A stretch of 64,000 bases of DNA from Watersipora subatra (GCF_963576615.1 NC_088711.1:39924621-39988620); one strand, 5' to 3'; shown: positions 1 to 14,018, counted from the stretch's first letter. The notes: generated by a model not told the origin, from the letters alone. Made by a program: numbers and translations.

Positions 1-754
1 ATTCATTTTCTCACTATTTACTTGAAGGTATTCTGATAAGCCAGCTGAGATTTGATTATTAAAGCTTGTTGGCTTGCAGTGTGGTTCAACTGTTAGGGAT
101 GAATTAGGGTATGTAGAATTAGATAGGTTTTACCAATACATACATGTATCTTATGCCAGATTAGACCAAATTAACAACCACTGTTATTCATCTTCGGGTG
201 CACATATCTTTGCCATCACAGGCTCTCCATGATGAACAATAACAAAACAAATCTTTGTGAATGACTTTGTCCACCACCTTACTATTCAAGGATGGACACT
301 GAGTACCAATGTCCTAACTATTAGTTCATTTAGATGTGCATTCCAAGAGCACTAGTTGCACTCAAAGAAGCTAAACGTTGCTTAGTTTTAGAAGCAAACA
401 GCAGCAAGTAGATAGCAGGAATACAGTGAAAGAAAGAAAAAAACTCTGATGACGAGAAGTTTATTAACACTCATGAATACAGACTGTTAAAATAGGATTA
501 ATATGGTTTCAAATAAAAGACAATAAATATTGTAGCGTATATTCTCAAACTCAATAGTTCCAGTCTAATACTTTGCTTTAATACAATCTCATTAGTCTGG
601 CACTGCTATAAATTTATGTGTTATTTTTATATTTCAGTTATTCTATTTGAAATTATTTTTTATCAATTCAGAATTTTACAAAGTATTTTTTCAAAGCTCA
701 CACTTGAATTTGTTTGCTGTGGTGAAAATGAAAAAAGGCAGTAAAAACAATTCG

Positions 755-906
755 GACAGAGTGAGAGAAAGACAATGAGAGACAGTTAGAGAGAGAGCAA
801 GAGAGATATTGGGAGAGAGCGAGAAAAAGAGTGTGAGAGAGTGAAATACTGTGAGGGAGCGTAAGAATAAGAGACAGAGTAAAAAGAGTATAAGAGAGAG
901 CAAAAG
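755..906. repeat. Imperfect GA-rich tract, copy 1
   Basis: Polypurine stretch of GAGA runs broken by occasional T and C. It recurs at the same place in all five array units. On the minus strand it opens a serine/leucine-rich frame that is composition, not a gene. Confidence 0.85.
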
Positions 907-2799
907 ATTATCAACATCTCTCAAACAAATCTATATTGAAACGACCAATTTAACAATTTAATCCCTCAAAAAGAGTTCTGATAAGTACCTGAAGCTATTA
1001 GCATACCTTCCAGTATGCCCGAGTTACAGATTTTACAAACACTAAAACTTTAGATAACATACATTTATATACATATAGCTTTGCTCTAATTTAATTTTAA
1101 CACATTTAGTGAAGCCTGCTGTTTGTCGCAGTAGAAAAACTAAAAATGAACTGCATCACCTAATTTCAACTGTACTATTCTAATCACCATCTTAAATAAA
1201 TGTGCCTCTAGTTAATTTAATGATTGCTCATTTAAACGTTTGCTCAACATGTTTAGTTCAATTTTAAAACCACCTTCTACAATTACCTTGTTAACTTCTT
1301 ACTTGGGTTTTAGATGATCCTGTTGCTAAAGAGATCAATGCAATCGCACTCATTAGGTTCACTCTGAAGTAAGATGGGTCTCAGAAAGTCCTAAGAGTTA
1401 GATCCAGCCGCGAGGTAAATAATTTGGATGAGGTGTTGTAATGAACGTGTACCGGTCAAGAGAGGTGCTCATTCAATGATTAGCCAATTTTTGATCTTTT
1501 GATTTCAGCTTTAATCTAAGTTAAACTTGATATTAATTGAGTTACTGTGAATAAAAAGTCTATTTAATGAATGTAACAAAAAGAAACAATAACTTGGCAA
1601 GGGGTGAAACAATTCAGTTTTTTTCTATCAATAGACTATCAGCATGTTTACTAATATTTCTAAGCTTTACATTCCTTGATATCAATTAACCAATTCATGT
1701 TAGCAAACATTGTGGGTAGCTGTGAGTACATCAGATAAAGTGTTGCAGTCAACACGTGCCTATTATAGTCAACTTGCTATATGTAAAAGCGTGGTCTTGT
1801 GGACTAGCTGTTCTAAGTGGGCTTATCAATGTATGCCAACAGAAATTTACAGTTTCTTGTTAACTTTATTTAGCAGCCCCTTGGCTAGTTTACAGGCCAA
1901 CTCTCTCAAGTAAAAGCACACTTATTGTAAAGACGCCATTTGCTTATATATTTTCATTCGCATAATTGACAGGAAGTGATAATATCTAATGAGCTAAACA
2001 CAGGATATAAAATGCTAACACGTCAGATATAATATCATAATAATTGTGTTACAGGCAGGAACATTCAGAGATCGCATGTGTCAAACGGAACAGATCAGTT
2101 GCCTAACAATTGCATGGATTGGCAAAAAGACAAAGCCATTACAGAGTTAGTCAGCTGGATGACAGTGGTGGTTATTACGCTGTTGATATTGATAGTGTCA
2201 ATCAGTGTGCAGCGGCAATGTAGGACAACCACATGAAACCCTTCTATGTGAACTTGTTATAGATTATTACGTGGATTAGTAACAGTATTTGTATAATAAA
2301 TAAAGTATGTGTACAGTATTTGTTACAGATTATTATGGGGATTAGTAACTCATTTGTATAATAAATCCTGGTTATGAAATTGTGAAATTGTAATTGATGT
2401 GTGAATGATATGCCAAAATACTCATCCATATATTTTTTTTTTCAAAATATATCTGTCATTGTCGTCGTATGTGGATCTGCACGCATTCTGGCTATAAATA
2501 TAGCCAGAAGCTAGTGAAAACACAAGCTGGTGGAGTAAATACATGCTAACAAATTGGACCTAAAGTGAAAACTTTGTACTAATATTGATGAAAAATCTTT
2601 TGATAAGTGATTAATACATGTATTTAATTTCTTCTTCAAATTTCTTATACTATGCATTTAAATAATTCAAGGGTCACAGATGAAGTAATAGAGATTTCCA
2701 CTAAAAAAATCACAGCTATGGTTAACTTAGCAATAATTGGCAACTTAGCAAATAGCAAAACGCGGCTGCGATATTGCGGATGCGAAATTATGGGCTAGC

Positions 2800-3620
2800 T
2801 ACAATTTCTGATGAGGAGTTTGTAAAATCATGAACAATACAGGCTTCAAAAGTTGCGTACCTTAAAGACCAAAGTTCCATGCCAATATTAGTCTAACGAG
2901 GAACAATGTGTCGCAAATGGGGTTACAAAACCTTCGAAGAAATGTGAGCAGCTGACTGAAAGATAAAATCAAGTCATTTATTTAGATTTTTAACAGACTT
3001 AGAAGAAAGCACCAGTGTCAGAAATATTGCTCATAGGCTGTATTTATCAGAAATGTATGAAACAGTGACCATGAGCATGAGCTGTTTGAATTGGTGCCTG
3101 TGAAGGACACCTCAATCGCAGATGACCTGTTCAGTACTTTTTTGTTGGAACAGTAAATAAGGTGGGAGCAGAATAGTTTCTAGCTTGAACCTGGCCAAAA
3201 GAAGTGCATCATCAAAAGTCAGGAAAAAAACAGCTGTTGTCACAAACTTTTGCAACAAAGTATAGCCCAAAATAGACAAGAGTTTGGGGCATTCATTGTA
3301 TTTTACACCAGAAGATGTTATGTTACAAAGCACTACAACTAGACCATGTTATGAGTCCATGTGTTGAAACTGTGAAGTTCATCAGAACACATGGTCCTAA
3401 TCAAAATCAGTTTGACACAATTCTCAGTGATAATGTTATTCATGCTGACCTTCTATACCAAACTTATGTGTCATGGTTGAGCGGAACTGCAGTAAACCAG
3501 CACTTATTTTAGTTAAGACTGGAAAATGGACAGTTCCTCAGTAAGAAGGGATGTCAAGTAAAAGATCCTAAATGCAAGGAATACGTGGAGAATCCTGTCT
3601 CTATGGATGTTGTTACATAA
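2800..3620 (+). pseudogene. hAT transposase fragment, array copy 1
   Basis: Degenerate piece of a hAT-family transposase of the type seen in GTF2IRD2/ZBED/FAM200-like proteins. Segments recognisable in shifting frames are EFVKS, ISLTRNNVSQ, SNVSS then LKDKIKSF, EESTSVRNIAH, ELFELVPVKDTSIADDLFS, LQLDHVMSPCVETVKFIR, and LLYQTYVSWLSG, which corresponds to the family's LLYHTEVRWLSRG. Stops and frameshifts interrupt it throughout, so no product is expected. The N-terminal BED zinc finger and the C-terminal dimerisation domain are not seen. Family membership is inferred from residue patterns and not from a search. Confidence 0.7.
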
Positions 3621-4617
3621 AACTTGAGCCTACTTACTACCACATTAAAAGATTGTAACATAGTTGTCACTCACTATTATTGTTGCATAACTGTGTTTGA
3701 TATGAAATTGTAACAGTAAGAGCCAGAGCTCTTTAACATAGCACATTTCTCATCAGAGCATCAGCTCATCACGGTACTAACTGAAATAAACATATAGACA
3801 GCATAACAAATTTGCTGCTAGTTTGAGCAGATGTTTTGGGTATTCAGGTAACTTGTGAACAAATTTAGATTCATTTTCTCACTATTTACTAGAAGGTCTT
3901 CTAATAAGCCAGCTGAGATTTGATTAAAGCTTGTTGGCTTGCAGTGTGGTTCAACTGTTAGGGATGAATTAGGGTATGTAGAATTAGATAGGTTTTACCA
4001 ATACATACATGTATCTTATGCCAGATTAGACCAAATTAACAACCACTGTTATTCATCTTCGGGTGCACATATCTTTGCCATCACAGGCTCTCCATGATGA
4101 ACAATAACAAAACAAATCTTTGTGAATGACTTTGTCCACCACCTTACTATTCAAGGATGGACACTGTGTACCAATGTCCTAACTATTAGTGCATTTAGAT
4201 GTGCATTCCAAGTGCACTAGTTGCACTCAAAGAAGCTAACAGTTGCTTAGTTTTAGAAGCAAACAGCAGCAAGTAGATAGCAGGAATACAGTGAAAGAAA
4301 AAAAAAACTCTGATGACGAAAAGTTTATTAACACTCATGAATACAGACTGTTAAAATAGGATTAATATGGTTTCAAATAAAAGACAATAAATATTGTAGC
4401 GTATATTCTCAAACTCAATAGGTCCAGTCTAATACTTTGCCTTTCTGCAATCTCATTATTCTGGCACTGCTATAAATTTATGTGTTGTTTTTATATTTCA
4501 GTTATTCTATTTGAAATTATTTTTTATCAATTCAGTTTTTTACAAAGTATTTTTTCAAAGCTCGCACTTGAATTTGTTTGCTGTGGTGAGAGTGAAAAAA
4601 AGACAGTAAAATTAATT

Positions 4618-4767
4618 CGAAGAGAGTGAGAGAAAGACAATGAGAGACAGTTACGGAGAGAAAGATAGATATTGGGAGAGAGCGAGAAAAAGAGTGTGAG
4701 AGAGTGAAATACTGTGAGGGAGTGTAAGAATGAGAAACAGAATAAGAGAGTATAAGAGAGAGCAAAT
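4618..4767. repeat. Imperfect GA-rich tract, copy 2
   Basis: Same polypurine tract as in unit 1, with small indels. Confidence 0.85.
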
Positions 4768-6969
4768 GATTATCAACATCTCTCAAACAAATCTATGTTG
4801 AAATGACCAATTTAACAATTTAATCCCTCAAAAAGAGTTCTGATAAGTACCTGTAGCTATTAGCATACCTTCCAGTATGCCCGAGTTACAGATTTTACAA
4901 ACACTAAAACTTTAGATAACATACATGTATATACATAAAGCTTTGCTCTAATTTAATTTTAACACATTTAGTGAAGCCTACTGTTTGTCCCAGTAGGAAA
5001 AATAAAAATGAACTGCATCACCTAATTTCAACTGTACTATTTATATCCCCATCTCAAATAAATATGCCGATAGTTAATCTAATGATTGCTCATTTAAACA
5101 TATGCTCAACATGTTTAGTTCAATTTTAAAACCACCTTCTACAAATACCTTGTTAATTTCTTACTTGTGTTTTAGATGATCCTGTTGCTAAAGGGATCAA
5201 TGCAACCGCACTCATTAGGTTCACTCTAAAGTAAGATCAGGTCTCAGACAGTCCTAAGAGTTGGATTCAGCTGCAAGGTAAATATGTTGGATGAGGTGTT
5301 GTAATGAACGTGTACCGGTCAAGAAAGGTGCTCATTCAATGATTAGCCAATTTTTGATCTTTTGATTTCAGCTTTAATCTAAGCTAAACTTGATATTAAT
5401 TGAGTTACTGTGAATAAAAAGTCTATTTAATGAATGTAACAAAAAGAAACAATAACTTGGCAGGGGGTGAAACAATTCAGTTTTTTTCTATCAATAGACT
5501 ATCAGCATGTTTACTAATATTTCTAAGCTTTACATTCCTTGATATCAATTAACCAATTCATGTTAGCAAACATTGTGGGTAGCTGTGAGTACATCAGATA
5601 AAGTGTTGCAGTCAACACGTGCCTATTATAGTCAACTTGCTATATGTAAAAGCGTGGTCTTGTGGACTAGCTGTTCTAAGTGGGCTTATCAATGTATGCC
5701 AACAGAAATTTACAGTTTCTTGTTAACTTTATCTAGCAGCTCCTTGGCTAGTTTACAGGCCAACTCTTTCAAGTAAAAGCACACTTTTTGTGAAGACGCC
5801 ATTCGCTTATATATTTTCATTCGCATAATTGACAGGAAGTGATAATATCTAATGAGCCAAACACAAGATATAAAATGCTAACATGTCAGTTATAATATTA
5901 TAATAGTTACAGGCAGGAACAGTCTGAGATTGGGTATGTCAAATGAACAGATCAGTTGCCTAACAATTGCATGGATTGGCAAAAAGACAAAGCCGTTACA
6001 GAGTTAGTTAGCTGGATGACAGTGGTTGTTATTCCGCTGTTGATATCGATAGTTTCAATCAGTATGCAGCGGCAATGTAGGACAACCACATGAAACCATT
6101 CTATGTGTATTTGTTATAGATTATTATGTGGATTAGTAACTCAGTTGTATAATGAATCCTGGTTATGAAATTGTGAAATTGTAATTGTTTTGTGAATGAT
6201 ATGCCAAAATACTCATCCATATATAATTTTTCGTTTACAAAGTGTGTCCGCCGTCGTCTTCGTCGTCGTATGTGGATCTGTATGCATTCTGTCTATAGAC
6301 ATAGCTATAGTGCATGGTGATTATTTTACCAATGCGGATACGCGTTATGATGCCCCTGTTAAGAAACTTTTTCCTTAGGGATCAATTACGATGTCTGGGG
6401 TCAAGGCCAATCATTTTTGTGTGGACAATTATACCATCTCTGTGGGAAGCCTCGACGTTCTCTCTCCTTTCGGTCGGACAAAGCGCGATATCTCATTTAT
6501 ACATTTGTATCAGTATTGAGAAGTAATAGTAGTGGCATATTCAAAGTTTTGATGGATATCTTCTGGTGGAACAGTAACCTTTTTTAAATATTTCACTACC
6601 GTAGACGCTTTTATATGTTTTGTAGGGTAGACTGTCATATACGCATTTTTGTGACTATTACAGCAGTTGCTTATTAACTTAATTTTAATATTCATTGAGA
6701 ATATAGCCAATGATCTTTAGGACTTTTATAGTATTGACAGTGTTGTTCTAACATTTCTCTATAAAATTAGCCTAAAATAACAAAGCAATTTTAAATTTTT
6801 GGTTGGGAGTTTCTAATTTACAAACAAACATTTTTTGTGTAGGTTTTTTGTAAATAACTCTCGAGTTAGAAAACAGATAATTGCTTACGTTGATAGCTAA
6901 TACAGACATTATAGCTAATACAGATTCAGATTTTTTTGTGCTCACACAGATAATTGAAGTAGCAGCACT

Positions 6970-7275
6970 GACTCTGATGGTGGTGAAAGTAATAGTTTTG
7001 TAAGAGTAAGGAACATTGTAGAGGATCGTTCTAGCTTCGTAGTGATCGTAGTTTCACATAGCTTTAACCATGCACAAAGTATAGATATATTGAATTTTTG
7101 GCATAAGACTATTTGTTAATATGATAGCAAACTAAAATATATAACAAAAATAATCAAAATAGAATTTGAAGTTGAAAAAACTGTGTACATATCATAAAGC
7201 AGTCGGCAATTTTCGTTAAAATGGCTCGCAGTAGGCCGATAGGTAAATTTGTACATAGACAGTTGTAAAAGGCTT
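6970..7275 (+). repeat. Dispersed segment with acidic coding trace, unit 2
   Basis: This segment recurs at about 26180-26500 in unit 5 and outside the array at 31167-31510. In unit 5 the plus strand reads ATG followed by an aspartate/serine-rich stretch containing NSDSDFCDYTDN before a stop. That resembles the acidic N-termini of some DNA transposases, piggyBac-derived ones among them, but nothing catalytic is visible. Unit 2 has a frameshift in the same place. Confidence 0.5.
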
Positions 7276-7289
7276 AAACACAATGTTCT

Positions 7290-7720
7290 ATGCAAGAATC
7301 GTTATTATTAATTCAACATATTTAGGATTTGTATTTTGTTTTTTCAGTCCCTATTAATTGTATTATTACCAAATCATCTTTTATTGTAATCGTAGCAAAA
7401 CCAACTTAATTTAGCTATCACTTGCTAATTATTTCACATTTACATCTGAACCTTTTTATAGTTGTGGTTTTTTGTAACTTATTTGACCTGCACAAGACAT
7501 GCTTCTTATGATATAAAGTTTGAAAGTTAAAGTTGTTTGACGAAGTTTGAAAACCTTTGCAGTTGTTTTTATTTTCTCTGTTAATTTATATCAATTACAC
7601 ACAACACTTTTCTCATTATATGTAGTTTTAACGATAGAATTGCAAATGTTGTTTTATATTAAATACAAATAGATTTTCTGTCCAAAGACTTTTTTATTAC
7701 CCTGGCGACAGTGTTACAGC
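7290..7720 (+). repeat. Dispersed CCGGGC-terminal repeat, unit 2
   Basis: Runs from GAATCGTTATTATTAATTCA to a terminal block reading TCTGTCCAAAGACTTTTTTA then TTACCCTGGCGACAGTG. Homologues lie at about 16240-16490 and 26520-26970 inside the array, and in inverted orientation at 43827-44163 and 44168-44612. In those outside copies the terminal motif reads CCCGGCGTTGCCCGGGTAA. No coding capacity is seen; the family is not named here. Confidence 0.65.
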
Positions 7721-9409
7721 AAGTCTCATTTATAGTAAACTGCTAAAAAAAAACCTACTTTTATCATAATCTAGTCTCTAGTCAACAAGTAATTGATAAT
7801 TAAACGGCTGAAAGAATTATCTCCATCAAACAAGTGTACATCAGACAAGTCAATTATACAACTGAATAGCCAAACCAGACTTGTTGGATGATCTAATACG
7901 GCTTGCTATACATTTCTGAATTTGTACAAAATGAAGCAGATGTCTAGATAATATCTAAAAAAAGTCATCACTGTTTAAAATATAGTCAAAGTAAATACTC
8001 CTTCACTAGAGGGTAGTCAATGTGTGAGCGCACTAATGTCTCTCGTCTATCACAGATATGAGTTAGTCATAGAAAGTAAGCCTTTACTACAGGTGACAGA
8101 TTAGTTACAGTTAGTTCAGTTGAATAAACATTAACAATGTGTTATGTTTAAGTAAGAATAAATCAAAGGTTTTGCATCATCCTTCACAGTTATTGAACAA
8201 ATTGTAGGTCAACACACTTTTACCAAAGCGACATTGTCATACAATTGAAGAAGATACAGAGTACAGAGTTTACCTGATAAATAGACTCACTATAACTCAG
8301 TTTACTTTGCATGTTTTATTTTTTTGCTTCAATCTCTAAAGTTTCATTGAAATATCTGCTCCACTTTGAAAAAGTATAAACAACATATGTTGGAAATTAC
8401 TTGAGTTTCAAAGTTGAATATTTGTTCGAATTTTTACAGGGAATTTGAAAAATGTGTATATTAAAACATCCATAAGTTTAGACTTGGTTGGGTTTATGTA
8501 TCTCATACAACCAAATGGTTAAGTAAATGCATGCCACTAAATTAAAATCAAAGTTCAAACTTGGCATCAATAAAATAAATAACTTTTGTTATTTAGGTAA
8601 AACAAATTTTTGTAAGGTGTATTTGAGCAATTCAAAGGTCACAGATAAAGTAATAGAAATTATTAAAAAACCCTTGCAGCTACAGTTATCTTCAACTCGA
8701 TAAACAAGTTACCGTACAATGTAGGTCCCATGTAGGGTAGTATTTTGCTAAAAAAAGGCTTAAAGACATCATGACATATCTAGTACAGTGATGTATGTGG
8801 TAACTAGTCAAGATAAACCAGTGTGATTGGTATGTAATCAGCAAGTTGCCATGTTCAGACTGTTTAACATTGGCGCTAATATAAAAGTCATCATTAAAAG
8901 ACTCGATATAAAGGCAGTTATGACTACTTTTTGTTTTCTTTGTAATTTGCTGCTTTAGCCCACGCAGTTTCATGAAATAAACTGTGTGACTTAAAATACT
9001 ATGAAGAGCGTATGTTAGAAATTACTCTGGAGTGCTGCGGTAAATATTTGTTAGAGTCTTATGCGGAGAGTTAAAAATTTGGTATGCTAGAACAACCATC
9101 GGCCAAGACTTGTTTTTGTTTATATAAGAAAACACAAGCTGGTGAAGTAAATACATGCTAATAAATTGGACCTAAAGTGAAAACTTTGTACTAATATCGA
9201 TGAAAAATCTTTTGATAAGCGATTATTATTTAATTTCTTCTTCAAATTTCTTATAATATGTATTTGAATAATTCAAGGGTCACAGATGAAGTAATAGAGA
9301 TTTCCACTGAAAAAATCACAGCTATGGTTAACTTAGCAATAATTGGCAACTTAGCAAATAGCAAAACGCAGCTGCGATATTGCGGATGCGAAGTTATGGG
9401 CTAGCTACA

Positions 9410-10221
9410 ATTTCTGATGAAGAGTTTGTAAAATCATGAACAATACAGGCTTCAAAAGTTGTGTACCCTAAAGACCAAAGTTCCATGCCAATATTAGTCT
9501 AACGAGGAACAATGTGTCGCAGATGGGGTTACAAAACCTTCAATGTAATGTGAGCAGCTGACTGAAAGATAAAATCAAGTCATTTATTTAGATTTTTAAC
9601 AGACTTAGAAGAAAGCACCAGTGTTAGAAATATTGCTCATGCGCTGTATTTATCAGAAATGTATGAAACGGTGACCATGAGCATGAGCTGTTTGAATTGG
9701 TGCCTGTGAAGGACATCTCAATCGCAGATGACCTGTTCAGTATTGTTTGTTAGAACAGTAAGTAAGGTGGGAGCAGAATAGTTTCTACCTTGAACGTGGC
9801 CAAAAAAAATGCATCATCAAAGGTCAGAAAAAAAACAGCCATTGTCACAAACTTTTGCAACAAAGTATAGCCCAAAATGGACAAGAGTTTGCGGCATACA
9901 TTGTACTTTTCACCAGAAGATGTTATGTTACAAAGCACTACAACTAGACCATGTTGTGAGTGCATGTGTTGAAACTGTGAAGTTCATCAGAACACATGGT
10001 CCTAATCGAAATCAGTTTGACACATTTCTCAGTGATAATGTTATTCATGCTGACCTTCTATACCTTATGTGCTGTGGTTGAGCAGAAGTACAGTATACAA
10101 GCACTTCTTTTAGTTAAGACTGGAAATTGGACGGTTCCTCAGTAAGAAGGGATGTCAAGTAGAAGATCCTAATTGCAAGGAATACGTGGAGAATCTTGTT
10201 TTTATGGTTGTTGTTACATAA
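9410..10221 (+). pseudogene. hAT transposase fragment, array copy 2
   Basis: This is the best-preserved of the hAT fragments. One continuous frame (9809-10081) includes GIHCTFHQKMLCYKALQLDH followed by VVSACVETVKFIRTHGPNRN, matching the hAT pattern of a C.FH..AL..K block followed by V..VNFIR....N.RQF. The frame then breaks at LLYLMCCG, where copies 1 and 3 retain LLYQTYVSWLSG. Upstream parts are in other frames with stops. There is no intact start or C-terminus. Confidence 0.75.
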
Positions 10222-11225
10222 CACTTGAGCCCACTTACTACCACATTAAAAAATTGTAACATAGTTGTCCCTCATTATTATTGTTGCATAACTGTGTTTG
10301 ATATGAAATTGTAACTGTAAGAGCAGGAGCTCTTTAATATAGCACATTTCTCATCAGAGCATCAGCTCATTACAGTACTAACTGAAATAAACATATAGAC
10401 AGCATAAAAAATTTGCTGCTAGTTTGAGCAGATGTTTTAGGTATTCAGTGAACTTGAGAACAAATTTAGATTCGTTCTCTCACTATTTACTTGAAGGTAT
10501 TCTGATAAGCCAGCTGAGATTTGATTATTAAAGCTTGTTGGCTTGCAGTGTGGTTCAACTGTTAGGGATGAATTAGGGTATGTAGAATTAGATAGGTTTT
10601 ACCAATACATACATGTATCTTATGCCAGATTAGACCAAATTAACAACCACTGTTATTCATCTTAGGGTGCCCTTATCTTTACCATCACAGGCTCTCCATG
10701 ATGAACAATAACAAAACAAATCTTTGTGAATGACTTTGTCCACCACCTTACTATTCAAGGATGGACCCTGAGTACCAATGTCCTAACTATTAGTGCATTT
10801 AGATGTGCATTCCAAGTGCACTATAGTTGCACTCAAAGAAGCTAACAGTTGCTTAGTTTTAGGAGCAAACAGCAGCAAGTAGATAGCAGGAATACAGTGA
10901 AAGAAAGAAAAAAACTCTGATGACGAAAAGTTTATTAACACTCATGAATACAGACTGTTAAAATAGGATTAATATGGTTTCAAATAAAAGACAATAAATA
11001 TTGTAGCGTATATTCTCAAACTCAATAGTTCCAGTCTAATACTTTGCTTTAATACAATCTCATTAGTCTGGCACTGCTATAAATTTATGTGTTATTTTTA
11101 TATTTCAGTTATTCTATTTGAAATTATTTTTTATCAATTCAGAATTTTACAAAGTATTTTTTCAAAGCTCACACTTGAATTTGTTTGCTGTGGTGAGAGT
11201 GAAAAAAGGCAGTAAAAACAATTCG

Positions 11226-11378
11226 GACAGAGTGAGAGAAAGACAATGAGAGACAGTTAGAGAGAGAGAGCAAGAGAGATATTGGGAGAGAGCGGTAAAA
11301 AGAGTGTGAGTGAGTGAAATACTGTGAGGGAGCGTAAGAATAAGAGACAGAGTAAAAAGAGTATAAGAGAGAGCAAAA
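11226..11378. repeat. Imperfect GA-rich tract, copy 3
   Basis: Same polypurine tract as in unit 1. Confidence 0.85.
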
Positions 11379-13197
11379 GATTATCAACATCTCTCAAACA
11401 AATCTATATTGAAACAACCAATTTAACAATTTAATCCCTCAAAAAGAGTTCTGATAAGTACCTGAAGCTATTAGCATACCTTCCAGTATGCCCGAGTTAC
11501 AGATTTTACAAACACTAAAACTTTAGATGACATACATTTATATACATATAGCTTTGCTCTAATTTAATTTTAACACATTTAGTGAAGCCTGCTGTTTGTC
11601 TCAGTAGAAATACTAAAGATGAACTGCATCACCTAATTTCAACGGTACTATTCTAATCACCATCTTAAATAAATGTGCCTCTAGTTAATCTAATGATTGC
11701 TCATTTAAACGTTTGCTCAACATGTTTAGTTCAATTTTAAAACCACCTTCTACAAATACCTTGTTAACTTCTTACTTGGGTTTTAGATGATCCTGTTGCT
11801 AAAGAGATCAATGCAATCATACTCATTAGGTTCACTCTAAAGTAAGATGGGTCTCAGAAAGTCCTAAGAGTTAGATCCTGCCGCGAGGTAAATAATTTGG
11901 ATGAGGTGTTGTAATGAACGTGTACCGGTCAAGAGAGGTGCTCATTCAATGATTAGCCAATTTTTGATCTTTTGATTTCAGCTTTAATCTAAGCTAAACT
12001 TGATATTAATTGAGTTACTGTGAATAAAAAGTCTATTTAATGAATGTAACAAAAAGAAACAATAACTTGGCAAGGGGTGAAACAATTCAGTTTTTTTCTA
12101 TCAATAGACTATCAGCATGTTTACTAATATTTCTAAGCTTTACATTCCTTGATATCAATTAACCAATTCATGTTAGCAAACATTGTGGGTAGCTGTGAGT
12201 ACATCAGATAAAGTGTTGCAGTCAACACGTGCCTATTATAGTCAACTTGCTATATGTAAAAGCGTGGTCTTGTGGACTAGCTGTTCTAAGTGGGCTTATC
12301 AATGTATGCCAACAGAAATTTACAGTTTCTTGTTAACTTTATTTAGCAGCCCCTTGGCTAGTTTACAGGCCAACTCTCTCAAGTAAAAGCACACTTATTG
12401 TAAAGACGCCATTTGCTTATATATTTTCATTCGCATAATTGACAGGAAGTGATAATATCTAATGAGCTAAACACAGGATATAAAATGCTAACACGTCAGA
12501 TATAATATCATAATAATTGTGTTACAGGCAGGAACATTCAGAGATCGCATGTGTCAAACGGAACAGATCAGTTGCCTAACAATAGCATGGATTGGCAAAA
12601 AAACAAAGCCCTTACAGAGTTAGTCAGCTGGATGACAGTGATTATTACGCTGTTTATATCAATAGTGTCAATCAGTATGCAGCGGCAATGTAGGACAACC
12701 ACATGAAACCATTCTATGTGAACTTGTTATAGATTATTATGTGGATTAGTAACTGAGTTGTATAATTAATCCTGGTTATGAAATTGTGAAATTGTAATTG
12801 ATGTGTGAATGATATGCCAAAATACTCATCCATATATTTTCTTTTTCAAAATATATCTGTCATTGTCGTCGTATGTGGATCTGCACGCATTCTGGCTATA
12901 AATATAGCCAGAAGCTAGTGAAAACACAAGCTGGTGGAGTAAATACATGCTAACAAATTGGACCTAAAGTGAAAACTTTGTACTAATATTGATGAAAAAT
13001 CTTTTGATAAGCGATTATTATTTAATTTCTTCTTCAAATTTCTTATAATATGTATTTGAATAATTCAAGGGTCACAGATGAAGTAATAGAGATTTCCACT
13101 GAAAAAATCACAGCTATGGTTAACTTAGCAATAATTGGCAACTTAACAAATAGCAAAACGCGGCTGCGATATTGCGGATGCGAAGTTATGGGCTAGC

Positions 13198-14018
13198 TAC
13201 AATTTCTGATGAGGAGTTTGTAAAATCATGAACAATACAGGCTTCAAAAGTTGCGTACCTTAAAGACCAAAGTTCCTATGCCAATATTAGTCTAACGAGG
13301 AACAATGTGTCGCAAATGGGGTTACAAAACCTTCGAAGTAATGTGAGCAGCTGACTGAAAGATAAAATCAAGTCATTTATTTAGATTTTTAACAGACTTA
13401 GAAGAAAGCACCAGTGTCAGAAATATTGCTCATAGGCTGTATTTATCAGAAATGTATGAAACAGTGACCATGAGCATGAGCTGTTTGAATTGGTGCCTGT
13501 GAAGGACACCTCAATCGCAGATGACCTGTTCAGTACTTTTTTGTTGGAGCAGTAAATATGGTGGGAGCAGAATAGTTTCTAGCTTGAACCTGGCCAAAAG
13601 AAGTGCATCATCAAAAGTCAGGAAAAAAACAGCTGTTGTCACAAACTTTTGCAACAAAGTATAGCCCAAAATAGACAAGAGTTTGGGGCATTCATTGTAT
13701 TTTACACCAGAAGATGTTATGTTACAAAGCACTACAACTAGACCATGTTATGAGTCCATGTGTTGAAACTGTGAAGTTCATCAGAACACATGGTCCTAAT
13801 CAAAATCAGTTTGACACAATTCTCAGTGATAATGTTATTCATGCTGACCTTCTATACCAAACTTATGTGTCATGGTTGAGCGGAACTGCAGTAAACCAGC
13901 ACTTATTTTAGTTAAGACTGGAAAATGGACAGTTCCTCAGTAAGAAGGGATGTCAAGTAAAAGATCCTAAATGCAAGGAATACGTGGATAATCCTGTCTC
14001 TATGGTTGTTGTTACATA
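13198..14018 (+). pseudogene. hAT transposase fragment, array copy 3
   Basis: Near-duplicate of the unit 1 fragment. It retains CYKALQLDHVMSPCVETVKF and LLYQTYVSWLSG in one frame (13714-13911) and has the same stops. It is inactive for the same reasons. Confidence 0.72.

Larger units (their letters stand above)
1..3868 (+). repeat. Tandem array unit, copy 1 (short form)
   Basis: First of five copies of one large repeat; the phase is arbitrary because the array continues upstream of the window. Later units begin again with ATTCATTTTCTCACTATTTA or a close variant at 3869, 10470, 14268 and 23103. This copy holds a GA-rich tract, a conserved non-ATG frame near 1710-1913, and a decayed hAT transposase segment near 2800-3620. 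Compared with copy 2 it lacks about 2.7 kb: sequence jumps near 2505-2517 from the block matching about 6300 to the block matching about 9125. Copy 3 shares the same junction. Confidence 0.9.
3869..10469 (+). repeat. Tandem array unit, copy 2 (long form)
   Basis: The longest array unit not interrupted by a retrotransposon (6601 bp). It shares both ends with copies 1 and 3. Between about 6300 and 9125 it carries an extra block that includes a segment with DSDSD-like coding traces (about 6970-7275), a dispersed repeat ending in a CCGGGC/CCTGGC motif (about 7290-7720), and further sequence shared with copies 4 and 5. It ends with the hAT fragment at 9410-10221. This copy and copy 5 probably approximate the ancestral unit. 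Confidence 0.88.

Noticed and set aside
691..924. Minus-strand Ser/Leu-rich frames over the GA tracts in all five units
   Set aside because: Pure composition of a GA/CT low-complexity tract; no conserved start.
1710..1913. 67-codon frame conserved in units 1, 2 and 3 (also 5573-5776, 12183-12386)
   Set aside because: Begins at TTG with no ATG, has no family resemblance, and is disrupted in units 4 and 5. Conservation follows from recent duplication of the array.
3112..3333. Minus-strand frame containing FLTFDDALLLARFKLETILL
   Set aside because: It is the shadow of the plus-strand hAT remnant, which matches a known family in the other direction.
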